Source: an uncultured Amylibacter sp. (GTDB lineage: Bacteria > Pseudomonadota > Alphaproteobacteria > Rhodobacterales > Rhodobacteraceae). Taken from it: 64,000 nt of DNA. The stretch spans positions 434,001-498,000 of the forward strand of contig OY365738.1 in the NCBI GenBank assembly GCA_959347345.1, written 5' to 3'. Position 1 is the stretch's first letter, and each line of letters opens with the position of its first letter. Shown piece after piece: positions 7,938 to 17,171 of the stretch. Under the pieces are notes generated by a model. That model saw only the letters and a program-made list of their open reading frames with translations. It ran no database searches and had not been told where the DNA came from. The position numbers and the translations under genes were made by a program.

Positions 7938-9500
7938 ATGACCACAAAACCCACCCAATCCTTGCTTATTATAGATTTCGGCAGCCAATTCACCCAACTG
8001 ATAGCCCGCCGATTGCGCGAGCTAGCGGTTTATTGCGAAATCCACCCGTTCCACCACATCACCCCCGATTTCCTAACAAAATTCGCCCCCACGGCTATTA
8101 TTTTATCGGGCGGTCCTGCCTCTGTTTTAACCGACAACAGCCCGCGCGTGGATACCAGTATTTTCACGCAAAACATACCGATTTTGGGGATTTGCTATGG
8201 TCAGCAACTGATGATGCATGATTTGGGCGGGCAGATAGAATCCGCCAATGGTCGCGCCGAATTCGGTCATACAAAAATCACCCCAAGCGATGCCCATTTG
8301 GATTTGCTGGACGGCTGGTTTGATGATAAAACCGAAACCGTTTGGATGAGCCATGGCGACCACGTCAGCGCTATCCCCGATGGGTTTCGCACTTATGCGA
8401 CCTCGCCCCACGCGCCCTTTGCTATTATTGCCGATACCGCCCGTCGCCTTTATGCCGTGCAGTTTCATCCAGAAGTACACCACACCCCCAAAGGCGCGAT
8501 TTTATTACAAAACTTCATTCGCATAGCAGGTTTCCGCCGCGATTGGACAATGCAAGCCTACCGCGATTCCGCCGTGCAGGCTATCCGCGATAAGGTCGGC
8601 GATGAAACCGTTTTATGCGGGTTATCGGGCGGAGTCGACAGCGCCGTCACCGCCGTTTTAATCCACCAAGCCATAGGCGACCAGCTATCCTGCGTGTTCG
8701 TAGACCACGGGTTATTACGCGAAAACGAAGCGGAAGAAGTGCTAACCTTATTCCGCGACCATTACAAAATAAACCTAATTTACGCACGGGAGGAAGACCG
8801 ATTTTTAACCGCTTTGGATGGGGTGGGCGACCCAGAGACTAAACGTAAAATCATCGGCAAGTTGTTTATTGATGTGTTTGAACACCACGCGGGGGCGTTG
8901 GGCGGGGCGACTTATCTGGCGCAAGGCACGCTTTATCCCGATGTCATTGAAAGCGTGTCGTTTTCGGGTGCGCCCTCTGCGACTATCAAAAGCCACCATA
9001 ATGTCGGCGGTTTGCCCGAACGGATGAATATGAAACTGCTGGAGCCTCTGCGCGATTTGTTCAAAGACGAGGTGCGCGAGTTGGGGCGCGCCCTGGGGTT
9101 GCCCGATGCGTTTGTGAAGCGGCATCCTTTTCCTGGGCCAGGGCTGGCTATTCGGTGTATTGGCGAGGTCAGTCGCGATAGGATTGCCCTAGCGCGGGCG
9201 GCCGATGCGGTGTATATGGATCAAATCCGCGCGCACGGCTTGTATGATGAGATTTGGCAGGCGTTTGTCGCGGTTCTGCCCGTGCAGAGCGTGGGTGTTA
9301 TGGGCGATGCAAGAAGCTATGATTACGCCTGTGCGCTGCGGGCGGTGTGTTCGGTGGATGGGATGACAGCGGATTGCTATCCGTTTAGCCACGCGTTTTT
9401 GAATGAAACGGCGACGCGGATTATCAATGAGGTTAAGGGGATTAATCGGGTGACCTATGATATTACCTCTAAACCGCCAGCGACGATTGAGTGGGAATGA
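7938..9500 (+). CDS. guaA: GMP synthase (glutamine-hydrolysing)
   Basis: A 520-residue enzyme making GMP from XMP, glutamine and ATP, the last step of guanine nucleotide synthesis. The class I glutaminase domain (about 1-200) has the nucleophile Cys86 in [11 protein letters not shown] and the His in [10 protein letters not shown]. The ATP pyrophosphatase domain follows with the P-loop LSGGVDSAV. The C-terminal dimerisation part has [16 protein letters not shown], the XMP-contacting region, and ends [17 protein letters not shown], the normal family end. There is no Shine-Dalgarno site; the -10 box at 7925-7930 sits directly upstream. The gene stands alone between two repeat elements. Confidence 0.97.
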   Translation: MTTKPTQSLLIIDFGSQFTQLIARRLRELAVYCEIHPFHHITPDFLTKFAPTAIILSGGPASVLTDNSPRVDTSIFTQNIPILGICYGQQLMMHDLGGQIESANGRAEFGHTKITPSDAHLDLLDGWFDDKTETVWMSHGDHVSAIPDGFRTYATSPHAPFAIIADTARRLYAVQFHPEVHHTPKGAILLQNFIRIAGFRRDWTMQAYRDSAVQAIRDKVGDETVLCGLSGGVDSAVTAVLIHQAIGDQLSCVFVDHGLLRENEAEEVLTLFRDHYKINLIYAREEDRFLTALDGVGDPETKRKIIGKLFIDVFEHHAGALGGATYLAQGTLYPDVIESVSFSGAPSATIKSHHNVGGLPERMNMKLLEPLRDLFKDEVRELGRALGLPDAFVKRHPFPGPGLAIRCIGEVSRDRIALARAADAVYMDQIRAHGLYDEIWQAFVAVLPVQSVGVMGDARSYDYACALRAVCSVDGMTADCYPFSHAFLNETATRIINEVKGINRVTYDITSKPPATIEWE

Positions 9501-9504
9501 GGGT

Positions 9505-9958
9505 TTAGTTGTTAGTTATTAGTTATTAGTTATTAGTTGTTAGTGATGCCCTTCGGGTCTTCGTCATCGCTATGCGATACCGACCAGCGTGGTCTTTTGT
9601 GCGTAGCCCCCACACAAGGGCAGTTGAACCTGCCCGACAAGACAAAGATTCGTGGGGGCATGCCAAAAGCCCTTTGGTTACAAGATGATAATGATTCTAT
9701 AAATTTACTATCTGGAATAACAAGACGAGGGATTGGATTATTTGCAAAGAATACTTGGGAATTGGTGATGGGTTTGCTCTAAATTTATTTAGGCTTGGCA
9801 AAAGACGCTCGGACAGGCTTGGGTGCGCCCGCCCCGAAGAGGGCTTGCCCTCAAGGGTGCGGGCGCGCCCCGTGGTGGCATTTCAAAGAAATGACGCAGA
9901 CCCGAAGGGCTAAAGCCACTAACAACTAACAACTAACAACTAATAACTAATAACTAAA
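9505..9958. repeat. Composite intergenic repeat, copy 3 (inverted)
   Basis: Orientation is opposite to copies 1 and 2. Left heptads TTAGTTG/TTAGTTA (9505-9545), right heptads CAACTAA/TAACTAA (about 9917-9958). The hairpin around TAGCCCCCAC...GTGGGGGCATGCC has an extra block of about 37 bases in its loop, containing GGGCAGTTGAACCTGCCC (9618-9635). The 80-bp unit and the GAGGGCTTGCCCTC GC-rich block follow. Confidence 0.85.
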
Positions 9959-9961
9959 ACC

Positions 9962-11008
9962 CTACCGATAACTCACATCCACAGACGACAAACTATCAGG
10001 CCGCGCAATCGCGTGGATCATCGCGTCCATATCTACGCTACCCTCAACCTTACCATTACGCACCACGCTGCCCTTCTTCGCCTTAGCAACCAGCAACACC
10101 TGCAACGCCGTTTCAATAGCCATAGTCGCCTCAATCTTCGGCCCAGCCGTCCCCTTGCCCTTTTTCATACAAGATTCCACGTGCAACACCCGCCCGCGGT
10201 TAATATCCTTGATAAAATCAGACACATAGTCATCCGCAGGATTCAAAACAATCTGCTGAGGATTGCCCGATTGCACCATCGCTCCATCGCGCAAAATCGC
10301 AATTTTATCGCCAATCCGCAACGCTTCATCCAAATCGTGGGTGATAAAGATAATAGTCTTATGCAGCTCCCCCTGTAAATCCAGCAAGATATTCTGCATA
10401 TCCGTGCGAATCAACGGGTCTAACGCGGAAAACGCCTCATCCATCAGCAGAATCTCAGCATCGGTCGCCAGCGCACGCGCCAGACCAACCCTTTGCTGCA
10501 TACCGCCAGATAACTGCGCCGGATAGCGGTCTTCAAAACCACCCAAACCAACACGTTCCAGCCATTTCTGCCCACGCGCCTGTGCGTCATCTTCCTTTAT
10601 CCCTTGGATATTCAGCCCATAACGAACATTTTCAATAATCGTGCGGTGCGGCATTAACGCGAACTTTTGAAACACCATAGAGGCCTTGTACCGCCGAAAA
10701 TCACGCAGAGACTTGTCGTCCATAGCCAAAACATCCTCACCATCCACTATCATTTTGCCAGTGGTCGGCTCAATCAAACGGTTGATATGGCGAATCAGGG
10801 TGGATTTACCGGAACCCGATAAGCCCATAATAACTTGGACTTCCTTTGCTTTGACATCAAGGTTGATATCATTCAACCCCAATACATGCCCGTGTTTGTC
10901 CAACAATTCGGTCTTTGTCATGCCGTTTTTGACCTTTTTCACCATAGCTGGTGATTTATTGCCAAAAATCTTATACAGATTTTTAATTTGAACTTTTATA
11001 TCAGACAC
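9962..11008 (-). CDS. proV: Glycine betaine/proline-type ABC transporter ATPase ProV
   Basis: A 348-residue ATPase. A GTG start at 11008 is chosen: AAGGAGG lies five bases upstream, and the protein then begins VSDIKVQIKNLYKIFG like the family. The GTG overlaps the end of proW by eight bases. Walker A is GLSGSGKST, the signature LSGGMQQRV, Walker B EILLMDEAFSALDP, followed by ITHDLDEALRIGDKIAIL. The 50-residue segment before Walker A, with HGHVLGLNDINLDV, is typical of ProV/OpuAA. The C-terminal region (about 270-348) is shorter than a full CBS pair. The permease could equally take related solutes such as trimethylamine N-oxide or dimethylsulfoniopropionate. Confidence 0.88.
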   Translation of the reverse strand: MSDIKVQIKNLYKIFGNKSPAMVKKVKNGMTKTELLDKHGHVLGLNDINLDVKAKEVQVIMGLSGSGKSTLIRHINRLIEPTTGKMIVDGEDVLAMDDKSLRDFRRYKASMVFQKFALMPHRTIIENVRYGLNIQGIKEDDAQARGQKWLERVGLGGFEDRYPAQLSGGMQQRVGLARALATDAEILLMDEAFSALDPLIRTDMQNILLDLQGELHKTIIFITHDLDEALRIGDKIAILRDGAMVQSGNPQQIVLNPADDYVSDFIKDINRGRVLHVESCMKKGKGTAGPKIEATMAIETALQVLLVAKAKKGSVVRNGKVEGSVDMDAMIHAIARPDSLSSVDVSYR

Positions 11009-11921
11009 CGTGGCCTCCTTCACGGTGCTTTTGCAACCGCTTACCGTATGCCTGTGAGGCTCTATCAAAAATAATGGCAATGGCGACAATCGCCAGCCCG
11101 TTAAACACTCCCAAAGTCAAATACTGGTTATTCACCGCGCGTAGCACTGGCGTGCCAAGCCCGCCGCCACCAATCATCGCGGCAATCACCACCATCGCCA
11201 AGGACATCATAATCGTCTGGTTAATACCGGCGAATATGTTCGGCAGAGCCAGTGGCACTTGCACCCCCCATAATCGCTCTCGGCGGGACGCGCCAAAGGC
11301 ATCTGCGGCCTCCAAAACCTCGCTATCCACCAGCCGAATACCCAAATTCGTTAACCGCACCAAGGGCGCAATCGCGTAAATCACAACCGCCAGCAAGGCG
11401 GGGGCTTTGCCAATCCCCAACAGCATCACCACGGGGATAAGATAAACAAAACTAGGCACAGTTTGCATAATATCCAAAATAGGCACGATAGCCCGCTCCG
11501 CACGATCAGACCGCGACATCCAAATGCCAATCGGGATAGCAAGCACGATACAGGTCAGGGTTGCGACCGAGACCATGGCGAGGGTTTCCATCGCATCCTC
11601 CCACATGCCCAGCCAGCCTATCATTAAGAACGATATAATCACGCCGAGTGATAACTTCCAACTACGCGAACCCGCATAAACCAAGCCCGCAAATATCACC
11701 AGAAATAACGCCCAAGGCATGGACACCAGCAGGTTTTGAAACCACACCAAGAACCATTTTAATGGGTCAAACGCCGCCTCTATCCATTCGCCGTTTTCGC
11801 GAATGAAATCGCGGAATGTTCCGTCAATCCCCTTTTTAACATCACGCAAGGCTTCGCGTCCCATCTCTGGTGGGTCAATCAGGGTTGTTTTTGAAAAATC
11901 AATGATGCTCTCTTTGCTCAT
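11001..11921 (-). CDS. proW: Glycine betaine/proline-type ABC transporter permease ProW
   Basis: A 306-residue permease. A hydrophilic N-terminus (about 1-50) precedes an amphipathic segment and about six membrane helices. The transporter loop EAADAFGASRRERLWGVQVPLALPNIFAGINQ is the EAA motif that contacts ProV, and IPIGIWMSRSDRAERAIVPILDIMQTVPSFVYLIPVVML is typical of the ProW/OpuAB family. Its TGA lies inside the start region of proV, so both are translationally coupled. A ribosome site (AAGGAAA) precedes the ATG. It follows proX after a 188-bp gap that contains a strong terminator. Confidence 0.9.
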   Translation of the reverse strand: MSKESIIDFSKTTLIDPPEMGREALRDVKKGIDGTFRDFIRENGEWIEAAFDPLKWFLVWFQNLLVSMPWALFLVIFAGLVYAGSRSWKLSLGVIISFLMIGWLGMWEDAMETLAMVSVATLTCIVLAIPIGIWMSRSDRAERAIVPILDIMQTVPSFVYLIPVVMLLGIGKAPALLAVVIYAIAPLVRLTNLGIRLVDSEVLEAADAFGASRRERLWGVQVPLALPNIFAGINQTIMMSLAMVVIAAMIGGGGLGTPVLRAVNNQYLTLGVFNGLAIVAIAIIFDRASQAYGKRLQKHREGGHGV

Positions 11922-12046
11922 CTGGTTTCCTTTCGGTTTATTTTGCGGTTATTTTACGGATTAAAAAACAAAACGACCAACATGTCAAGGCAACATGCGA
12001 GCATCTCTTACGCTATTCGTTTTTTGTATTCGTTTTTTTGTCTATT

Positions 12047-12090
12047 AAAAAAACAAAAGCCCCGCACGCCATGACACCTACGGGGCTTTA
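12047..12090 (-). terminator. Intrinsic terminator between proX and proW
   Basis: On the minus strand the arms AAGCCCCG (12081-12088 complement) and CGGGGCTT (12057-12064 complement) pair across a 16-base loop and are followed by TTGTTTTTTT. It lies 20 bases after the proX stop and before proW, so it probably lets binding protein outnumber permease and ATPase through partial read-through. Confidence 0.8.
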
Positions 12091-12109
12091 TTCGTTTTAC
12101 AGCCTAGCC

Positions 12110-13123
12110 TTACAGCGCAGCTTTGATTTTATTAGCGATGCGTCTTGGCACCCAAGATTCCCAAACTTCCCCTTGTGTTTCAAGGAAATGAATGGCGGCA
12201 TCTTCACCAGAAGCCTGCTCGTCTTGCATATAAACGAGCATGCCGTTCATAACAGGGCCAGGAAAGATGCGCTTTTCAAGGTATTTCAACGCTTGCCTGC
12301 CGCCATTTTTCTTGAAATTATCGGTGACAACGGTATAAACCTCTGATTCTGTCCAAGCGCTCACCTGCGGATCAGAGCAATCTTGCTCTGGTTGCGCAAT
12401 GCAATTGTCCCAATTTTCTCGACCCGCGAAAGGTACGCCCCAATCCAATTTCACCATATTGTATTTACCAATCAGCGCAGTCGGATTCCAGTAATAACCG
12501 AACCAAGGCTCGTCGCGTTCAACGGCTTTTGCCATAGAACCGTCCAAACCAGCGGCAGAACCTGGGTCAATCAATTCCCAGCCCTTTGCTTCCATATCGA
12601 AAGCGCGGAACAGGTTGGCATTATTCAACTGACAACCCCAACCAGCAGGACAGCCAACAAAGCCGCCTTTACTTGGGTCTTCTGGATGTGGGAAAAGATC
12701 TGGACGTTCCAGAACTTTCAAAACCGTGTCCAATTCAGGGTGTTTCGCAGCAAACGCAGGTGGTAGCCACCAGCCCTCGCCCAATTCGGTGATTGGTCCT
12801 TCAAGGACAGGGTGCAGGCGGCCTTCTTCAATCGCGGCCTGCAATGGCACTTGCACAGCGTTCGTCCAAAGCTCTGGCGCGACATCAGGTTGCCCTTTTT
12901 CGTTCATAGACGCAAAGGTAGTCGTTGTCGCCCCCGGCACCAATTCTATATCACAGCCATAGCCGTTTTCCAGAATAAAGGCATCGATGTTCGCCATAAG
13001 TTCGGCCGAAGCCCAGTTCATTTCAGCTATTTGAAAGCTGCCACATTTGCCTTGTGCTATCGCACCAGAACCAAATGTTGTTGCCGCAAGCCCTACGGCT
13101 AGAGGTGTTAAGTATTTATGCAT
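12110..13123 (-). CDS. proX: Betaine-type substrate-binding protein ProX/OpuAC
   Basis: A 337-residue periplasmic binding protein. The ATG at 13123 has AGGAGA six bases upstream and begins a signal peptide (MHKYLTPLAVGLAATTF, cleavage near AIA-QGK); an upstream in-frame start lacks both. The OpuAC fold is supported by IAEMNWASAELMANIDAFIL, VPGATTTTFASM, DVAPELWTNAV and several tryptophans (GWWLPPAF, DEPWFGYYWNPT) that would form an aromatic cage for a quaternary ammonium group. Six or more cysteines, some in pairs (CPAGWGC, DNC...QDC), suggest disulfides. TmoX-like binding of trimethylamine N-oxide is an alternative I cannot exclude. It is the first gene of the proXWV cluster. Confidence 0.88.
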   Translation of the reverse strand: MHKYLTPLAVGLAATTFGSGAIAQGKCGSFQIAEMNWASAELMANIDAFILENGYGCDIELVPGATTTTFASMNEKGQPDVAPELWTNAVQVPLQAAIEEGRLHPVLEGPITELGEGWWLPPAFAAKHPELDTVLKVLERPDLFPHPEDPSKGGFVGCPAGWGCQLNNANLFRAFDMEAKGWELIDPGSAAGLDGSMAKAVERDEPWFGYYWNPTALIGKYNMVKLDWGVPFAGRENWDNCIAQPEQDCSDPQVSAWTESEVYTVVTDNFKKNGGRQALKYLEKRIFPGPVMNGMLVYMQDEQASGEDAAIHFLETQGEVWESWVPRRIANKIKAAL

Positions 13124-13299
13124 TATATTTCTCCTATTTGCATTTAATGTTTTCAACGCACCGCCATAATAGCAAGGGAATCTTGCTCGGCGGGTTATTG
13201 TGATAGGCAGGATGGTAAAGGCTAGGGATTTATTAAACAAGGGGTAAATGGGGGTTTTTGTGAAAAAAATGCTAAAGTGTTGATTTTAGGGGAGTTTTT

Positions 13300-13693
13300 T
13301 TAGTGATTAGTGGTGAGTGATTAGTGATTAGTGGGGGCTTTTGTGCATATAGAGCTTTTACTTCGTAAAAGCCCATACACAAAAGCCTTTGGTTACAAGA
13401 CGATAAGATTATCATAAATTTACTATCTGGAATAACAAGATTATAGAGTGGATTATTTGTTTAGAATACTTGGGAAGTGGCGATAGGTTTGTCATAAATT
13501 TATTTAGACTATATACAAGACGCTGAGCCAAACCCCAGCCAAAAAATAGCCCGTCCAGCTCTCCGCAGGAGGGGTGGGCGGGCGGGCGACATTTCGAAGA
13601 AATGGCGCAACAAAAAACCTCCGCTCTTAACCTCTCATAACCAACCCACAATTCCTAACAACCAATCACTAATCACTCAACACTAATCACTAA
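13300..13693. repeat. Composite intergenic repeat, copy 4 (inverted)
   Basis: Both boundary arrays are of the TTAGTGA kind: left TTAGTGA (13300-13333), right TCACTAA (about 13663-13693). The distal hairpin is the TTTTGTGCATATAGAGC form, then the 80-bp unit with small changes, then the GC-rich GAGAGCTGGACGG-type block read in reverse. The right array contains the purB stop codon (complement of 13683-13685). Confidence 0.85.
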
Positions 13694-14987
13694 AGACTCG
13701 TCCAAATATCACATCCACATGCCGTGTATGATACGCCAAATCAAACAACTCCGCCAATTCCGCCTTATCCAAATACGCGGACACCTCCGCGTCCCCCAAT
13801 AAAACATCCAACAACTGCCCGCCATTTTGCCAAACGAACATCGCGCTCTTTTGCACCAATTTATAGGCGGCCTCTCTACTCGCCCCCTTTTGCGTCAGAG
13901 CCAACAACACCCGTTGCGAATGCACCAACCCCCGCGCCGATTCCAAATTCGCCATCATTTTATCCGGATAAACCACCAGATTTTCAATCAATCCAGCCAA
14001 CCGCCCCAAGGCGAAATCCAAAGTAACCGTCGCATCTGGCGCAATCCCGCGTTCCACCGAGGAATGGGATATATCGCGTTCGTGCCAAGTCGTCACATTC
14101 TCCATCGCTGGCACAACACTTGCGCGAACCAACCGCGCCAATCCGCACAAATTCTCACTTAACACAGGGTTGCGCTTGTGGGGCATAGCGGACGAGCCCT
14201 TCTGCCCAGCAGAGAAAAACTCCTCTGCCTCACCCACTTCACTACGTTGCATGTGGCGGATTTCCGTGGCGATATTTTCAATGGAACTGGCAACCAGCCC
14301 AAGCGTGGCAAAAAACGCCGCATGGCGGTCGCGGGGGATGATTTGCGTGGATATCGGCTCTGGCGATAAGCCCATTTTTTCACAAACATAAGCCTCCACA
14401 AACGGGTCTATATTGGCGAAAGTCCCAACCGCACCCGAAATCGCACCCGTGGCGATTTCCGCCCGTGCTGCTTGCAATCGCGCCAATCCCCGTGCCATTT
14501 CCGCGTAGAACCGTGCGAAAGTCAGCCCCATAGTCACAGGCTCGGCAAATATCCCATGACTGCGACCGATTCGCAGGGTGGTTTTGTGTTCATAAGCACG
14601 GGTTTTTAACGCGGTCAAAACGCGGGTTTGCGCCGCTATTAACAAATCGGCAGCGCGGGTGAGTTGCACATTCAAAGTCGTATCCAGAACGTCCGAAGAG
14701 GTCATACCCTGATGGACGAATCGCGCCGCGTCCGCGCCGACTATTTCACCCAGATGGGTTAGGAAAGCGATAACATCGTGTTTGGTTTCTGCCTCTATCG
14801 CGTCAATCCGTGCCTCGTTAAATGTCGCGTTTTTGGCTTTCCAAACGGCGGTGGCGTTGGCTTTTGGGATAACGCCCAGTTCGGCCTGTGCATCGCAAGC
14901 GTGTGCCTCTATTTCAAACCAGATTTTGTATTTGGTTTGCGGCGACCATATCGCAACCATTTCGGGGCGGGAGTATCGTGGAATCAT
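13683..14987 (-). CDS. purB: Adenylosuccinate lyase
   Basis: A 434-residue enzyme that cleaves SAICAR to AICAR and adenylosuccinate to AMP, serving two steps of purine synthesis. Family sequences: IPRYSRPEMVAIW at the start, TKHDVIAFLTHLGE, the HQGMTSSDVLDT block, TLRIGRSHGIFAEP with the catalytic His, and the fumarase-superfamily signature GSSAMPHKRNPVLSENLCGLAR. Length fits the short bacterial form. The ATG overlaps the stop of the upstream zeta-subunit gene as ATGA. The final residues (VFSD-stop) are encoded by the heptad array of repeat copy 4. Confidence 0.96.
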   Translation of the reverse strand: MIPRYSRPEMVAIWSPQTKYKIWFEIEAHACDAQAELGVIPKANATAVWKAKNATFNEARIDAIEAETKHDVIAFLTHLGEIVGADAARFVHQGMTSSDVLDTTLNVQLTRAADLLIAAQTRVLTALKTRAYEHKTTLRIGRSHGIFAEPVTMGLTFARFYAEMARGLARLQAARAEIATGAISGAVGTFANIDPFVEAYVCEKMGLSPEPISTQIIPRDRHAAFFATLGLVASSIENIATEIRHMQRSEVGEAEEFFSAGQKGSSAMPHKRNPVLSENLCGLARLVRASVVPAMENVTTWHERDISHSSVERGIAPDATVTLDFALGRLAGLIENLVVYPDKMMANLESARGLVHSQRVLLALTQKGASREAAYKLVQKSAMFVWQNGGQLLDVLLGDAEVSAYLDKAELAELFDLAYHTRHVDVIFGRVFSD

Positions 14988-15295
14988 TCACTCATAACCT
15001 GCGTTTTGGCCTCATCCATAAACGCGGCCATCTTATCACGGATAACCTGCTCTTCGGCACGGCCATCCAAATCGCCCGCGATTTTACGAAACACATCCTC
15101 CTCCCCTGCCTCTTCAAAATCGGATTTCACCACCTCTTTGGCGTAATCCGTGGCAGCATCCCCGGTTTTCCCCAGCAAACCAGCAGCCCAAAGCCCCAGC
15201 AGTTTATTACGCCGAGCCTCCACGCGGAATCGCAAAGCCTCATCATGTGCGAACTTGTTTTCAAAGCTATCGCGGCGGTCGTCAAATTGTGTCAT
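14984..15295 (-). CDS. F1-ATPase inhibitor zeta subunit (DUF1476)
   Basis: A 103-residue helical protein: MTQFDDRRDSFENKFAHDEALRFRVEARRNKLLGLWAAGLLG is the N-terminal region typical of DUF1476. This family is the alphaproteobacterial zeta subunit, which blocks ATP hydrolysis by the F1 motor through its N-terminal segment. The ATG at 15295 has AAGGAG seven bases upstream; an earlier in-frame start gives an unlikely N-terminus. The 3' end overlaps the purB start by four bases. Its coupling to purB rather than to ATP synthase genes is the usual dispersed arrangement. It diverges from purC. Confidence 0.9.
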   Translation of the reverse strand: MTQFDDRRDSFENKFAHDEALRFRVEARRNKLLGLWAAGLLGKTGDAATDYAKEVVKSDFEEAGEEDVFRKIAGDLDGRAEEQVIRDKMAAFMDEAKTQVMSE

Positions 15296-15373
15296 AGTGT
15301 TCTCCTTCAGGTTTTTTCCAATTTCCACAGACTATAACCAAAATTTGCAACACAATCAACCCTAAAAACAATT

Positions 15374-15406
15374 CACCATTCACAATTCACAATTAGCAAT
15401 TTACAA
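15374..15406. repeat. Short heptad array between the zeta-subunit gene and purC
   Basis: A run of diverged heptads of the type TTCACAA, TTAGCAA, TTTACAA. It stands alone without the composite repeat, and its last unit overlaps the -35 box of the purC promoter. Confidence 0.6.
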
Positions 15407-15428
15407 TCCCTCCAATCCACGCTATAAC
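15400..15428 (+). promoter_or_regulatory. Promoter of purC-purS-purQ
   Basis: TTTACA (15400-15405), 17-base spacer, TATAAC (15423-15428); five of six matches each. The purC ATG is 36 bases downstream with AAAGGA as ribosome site. The -35 hexamer is contributed by the last heptad of a short array. Confidence 0.65.
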
Positions 15429-15464
15429 ACCCCAAATCAACCCCCGAACCCCAAAGGAACCCCC

Positions 15465-16229
15465 ATGGCGCGTGGCAAAAAACTCTATGAAGGCAAGGCG
15501 AAAATCGTCTATCAGGGCAGTGAGCCGAATACGATTATCCAGTATTTCAAAGACGATGCCACGGCTTTTAATGCTGAGAAAAAGGCGGTTTTTGAAAACA
15601 AAGGCGTGCTGAATAACCTGATTTGCGAGCATATTATGGTCGGGCTGAACGCCTTGGGTATTGAAACGCATTTCCTGCGCCGTATAAATGCGCGCGAGCA
15701 ACTTTGCCATAAGGTGGAAATTATCCCTCTGGAGGTCATCGTGCGCAATCGCTCGGCTGGCTCGTTCGCGGCGCGTTTGGGGATAGAGGAAGGGACGATG
15801 TTGCCCCGCCCTCTGCTGGAATTTTGCTATAAAGATGACGCACTGGGCGACCCGTTGGTCAGCGAGGAACACATAGACGTTATGGAATGGGCGGCACGCG
15901 GTGAAATGGACAAAATGATTCATGTAGCCCTGCGGGTCAACGATTATCTGATGGGTATGATGTATTCTATCGGCATTTCTTTGATTGATTTTAAGCTGGA
16001 ATTCGGGCGGAAATACGATATGGACGGGCAGTTGGCTATTTTGCTGGCGGATGAAATCAGCCCCGATACTTGCCGTTTGTGGGATATGGAGACAAGCCGC
16101 CGTTTGGACAAAGACGTGTTTCGCCGTGATTTGGGCGATTTGGGGGATGCCTATCGCGAATTGGCGGGGCGACTCAATATATTGCCACGGGGGGCTGCTG
16201 GGGTGAGTGCGCCGAAGCTGGTGGTTTGA
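15465..16229 (+). CDS. purC: SAICAR synthetase
   Basis: A 254-residue enzyme joining CAIR and aspartate with ATP in step seven of purine synthesis. Family sequences: KKLYEGKAKIVYQ at the start, IQYFKDDATAFNAEKKA, the EVIVRNRSAGSFAARLGIEEG motif, and LIDFKLEFG with LADEISPDTCRLWD, the signature around the ATP and substrate sites. AAAGGA lies six bases before the ATG. Its TGA shares one base with the purS ATG (TGATG), so translation is coupled. Confidence 0.97.
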   Translation: MARGKKLYEGKAKIVYQGSEPNTIIQYFKDDATAFNAEKKAVFENKGVLNNLICEHIMVGLNALGIETHFLRRINAREQLCHKVEIIPLEVIVRNRSAGSFAARLGIEEGTMLPRPLLEFCYKDDALGDPLVSEEHIDVMEWAARGEMDKMIHVALRVNDYLMGMMYSIGISLIDFKLEFGRKYDMDGQLAILLADEISPDTCRLWDMETSRRLDKDVFRRDLGDLGDAYRELAGRLNILPRGAAGVSAPKLVV

Positions 16230-16495
16230 TGCGGGCAAGGATTTATATCACTTTGAAAAACGGGGTTTTGGACCCGCAAGGGATGGCGGTGCAAAGCTCC
16301 CTGCGTCATCTTGGGTTTGATGGTGTGGTCGGCTTGCGTCAGGGTAAAATGATTGATGTAGAGCTGGATATGGTGGATGAAACCGCCGCGATGGAGGTTT
16401 TGGATGATATGTGCCAAAAGCTATTGGCGAATACGGTTATTGAGGATTATTCGTTTGAAATCCTGCCTAATTCCACCGCAAAGCCCGTGAAATAA
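16229..16495 (+). CDS. purS: PurS, FGAM synthase accessory subunit
   Basis: An 88-residue protein of the PurS family, which bridges PurL and PurQ in the three-part formylglycinamidine ribonucleotide synthase. Residues 1-35 (RARIYITLKNGVLDPQGMAVQSSLRHLGFDGV) and LRQGKMIDVELD are diagnostic. The ATG at 16229 overlaps the purC stop by one base. purQ begins two bases after its stop. Presence of purS implies the small, separate type of PurL, which is not in this window. Confidence 0.95.
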   Translation: MRARIYITLKNGVLDPQGMAVQSSLRHLGFDGVVGLRQGKMIDVELDMVDETAAMEVLDDMCQKLLANTVIEDYSFEILPNSTAKPVK

Positions 16496-16496
16496 T

Positions 16497-17171
16497 ATGC
16501 GCACGGCGGTTATTCAGTTCCCAGGCTCTAACTGCAACCGCGATATGGCGGTCGCGCTGGATGCCACGTTGGGGAGCGACTCGCGCCCCGCACAAATGGT
16601 GTGGCATAAGGAATCCTCCTTGCCCGATGGTTTGGATTTGCTGGTTATCCCTGGCGGGTTTAGCTTTGGCGATTATCTGCGGTGTGGCGCGATTGCCGCC
16701 CACGCCCCGATTATGCGGAGTGTCAAGGCGTTCGCCGATGCGGGCGGTTATATTTTGGGCGTGTGCAACGGGTTTCAGATTTTAACGGAAAGCCGGATTT
16801 TGCCGGGCGCGTTAGTCCGCAATGCTGGGTTAAAGTTCGTGTGTAAATCGGCGCGGTTGCAGGTGGCAACGAACGATAGCGTTTTCACCGCGGGCTTTGC
16901 TGCGGGCGCGGAATTGTCCCTGCCGATAGCCCATCATGATGGGAATTATACGGCCTCTGCCGAGGTTTTGGCGCGGTTGCATGGCGAAGATAGGATAGCG
17001 TTTCGGTATTTGGATAACCCAAACGGGTCGGTTGATGGGATTGCTGGTGTGTTGTCCGCCAATCGCCGAGTGTGCGGGATGATGCCCCATCCAGAACGTT
17101 TGATAAGCGAGGATTTGGGCGGTATGGATGGTGCGGTTTTGTTTGAGGCGTTGTTAGCGATTAACGATTAA
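16497..17171 (+). CDS. purQ: FGAM synthase glutaminase subunit PurQ
   Basis: A 224-residue class I glutamine amidotransferase that feeds ammonia to PurL. The sequence has VIQFPGSNCNRD at the start, PGGFSFGDYLRCGAIAAHAP, the nucleophile Cys90 in LGVCNGFQIL, and the His-Glu pair in MMPHPERL. Length matches the family. purL does not follow; instead the gene ends in IND-stop inside a short TTAACGA heptad and repeat copy 5 begins. Confidence 0.96.
   Translation: MRTAVIQFPGSNCNRDMAVALDATLGSDSRPAQMVWHKESSLPDGLDLLVIPGGFSFGDYLRCGAIAAHAPIMRSVKAFADAGGYILGVCNGFQILTESRILPGALVRNAGLKFVCKSARLQVATNDSVFTAGFAAGAELSLPIAHHDGNYTASAEVLARLHGEDRIAFRYLDNPNGSVDGIAGVLSANRRVCGMMPHPERLISEDLGGMDGAVLFEALLAIND

Noticed and set aside
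9537..9782. 81-codon plus frame, and similar frames at 17253-17601 and 27797-27991
   Set aside because: They lie wholly in the composite repeats, are not kept among the copies, and cross hairpin modules.
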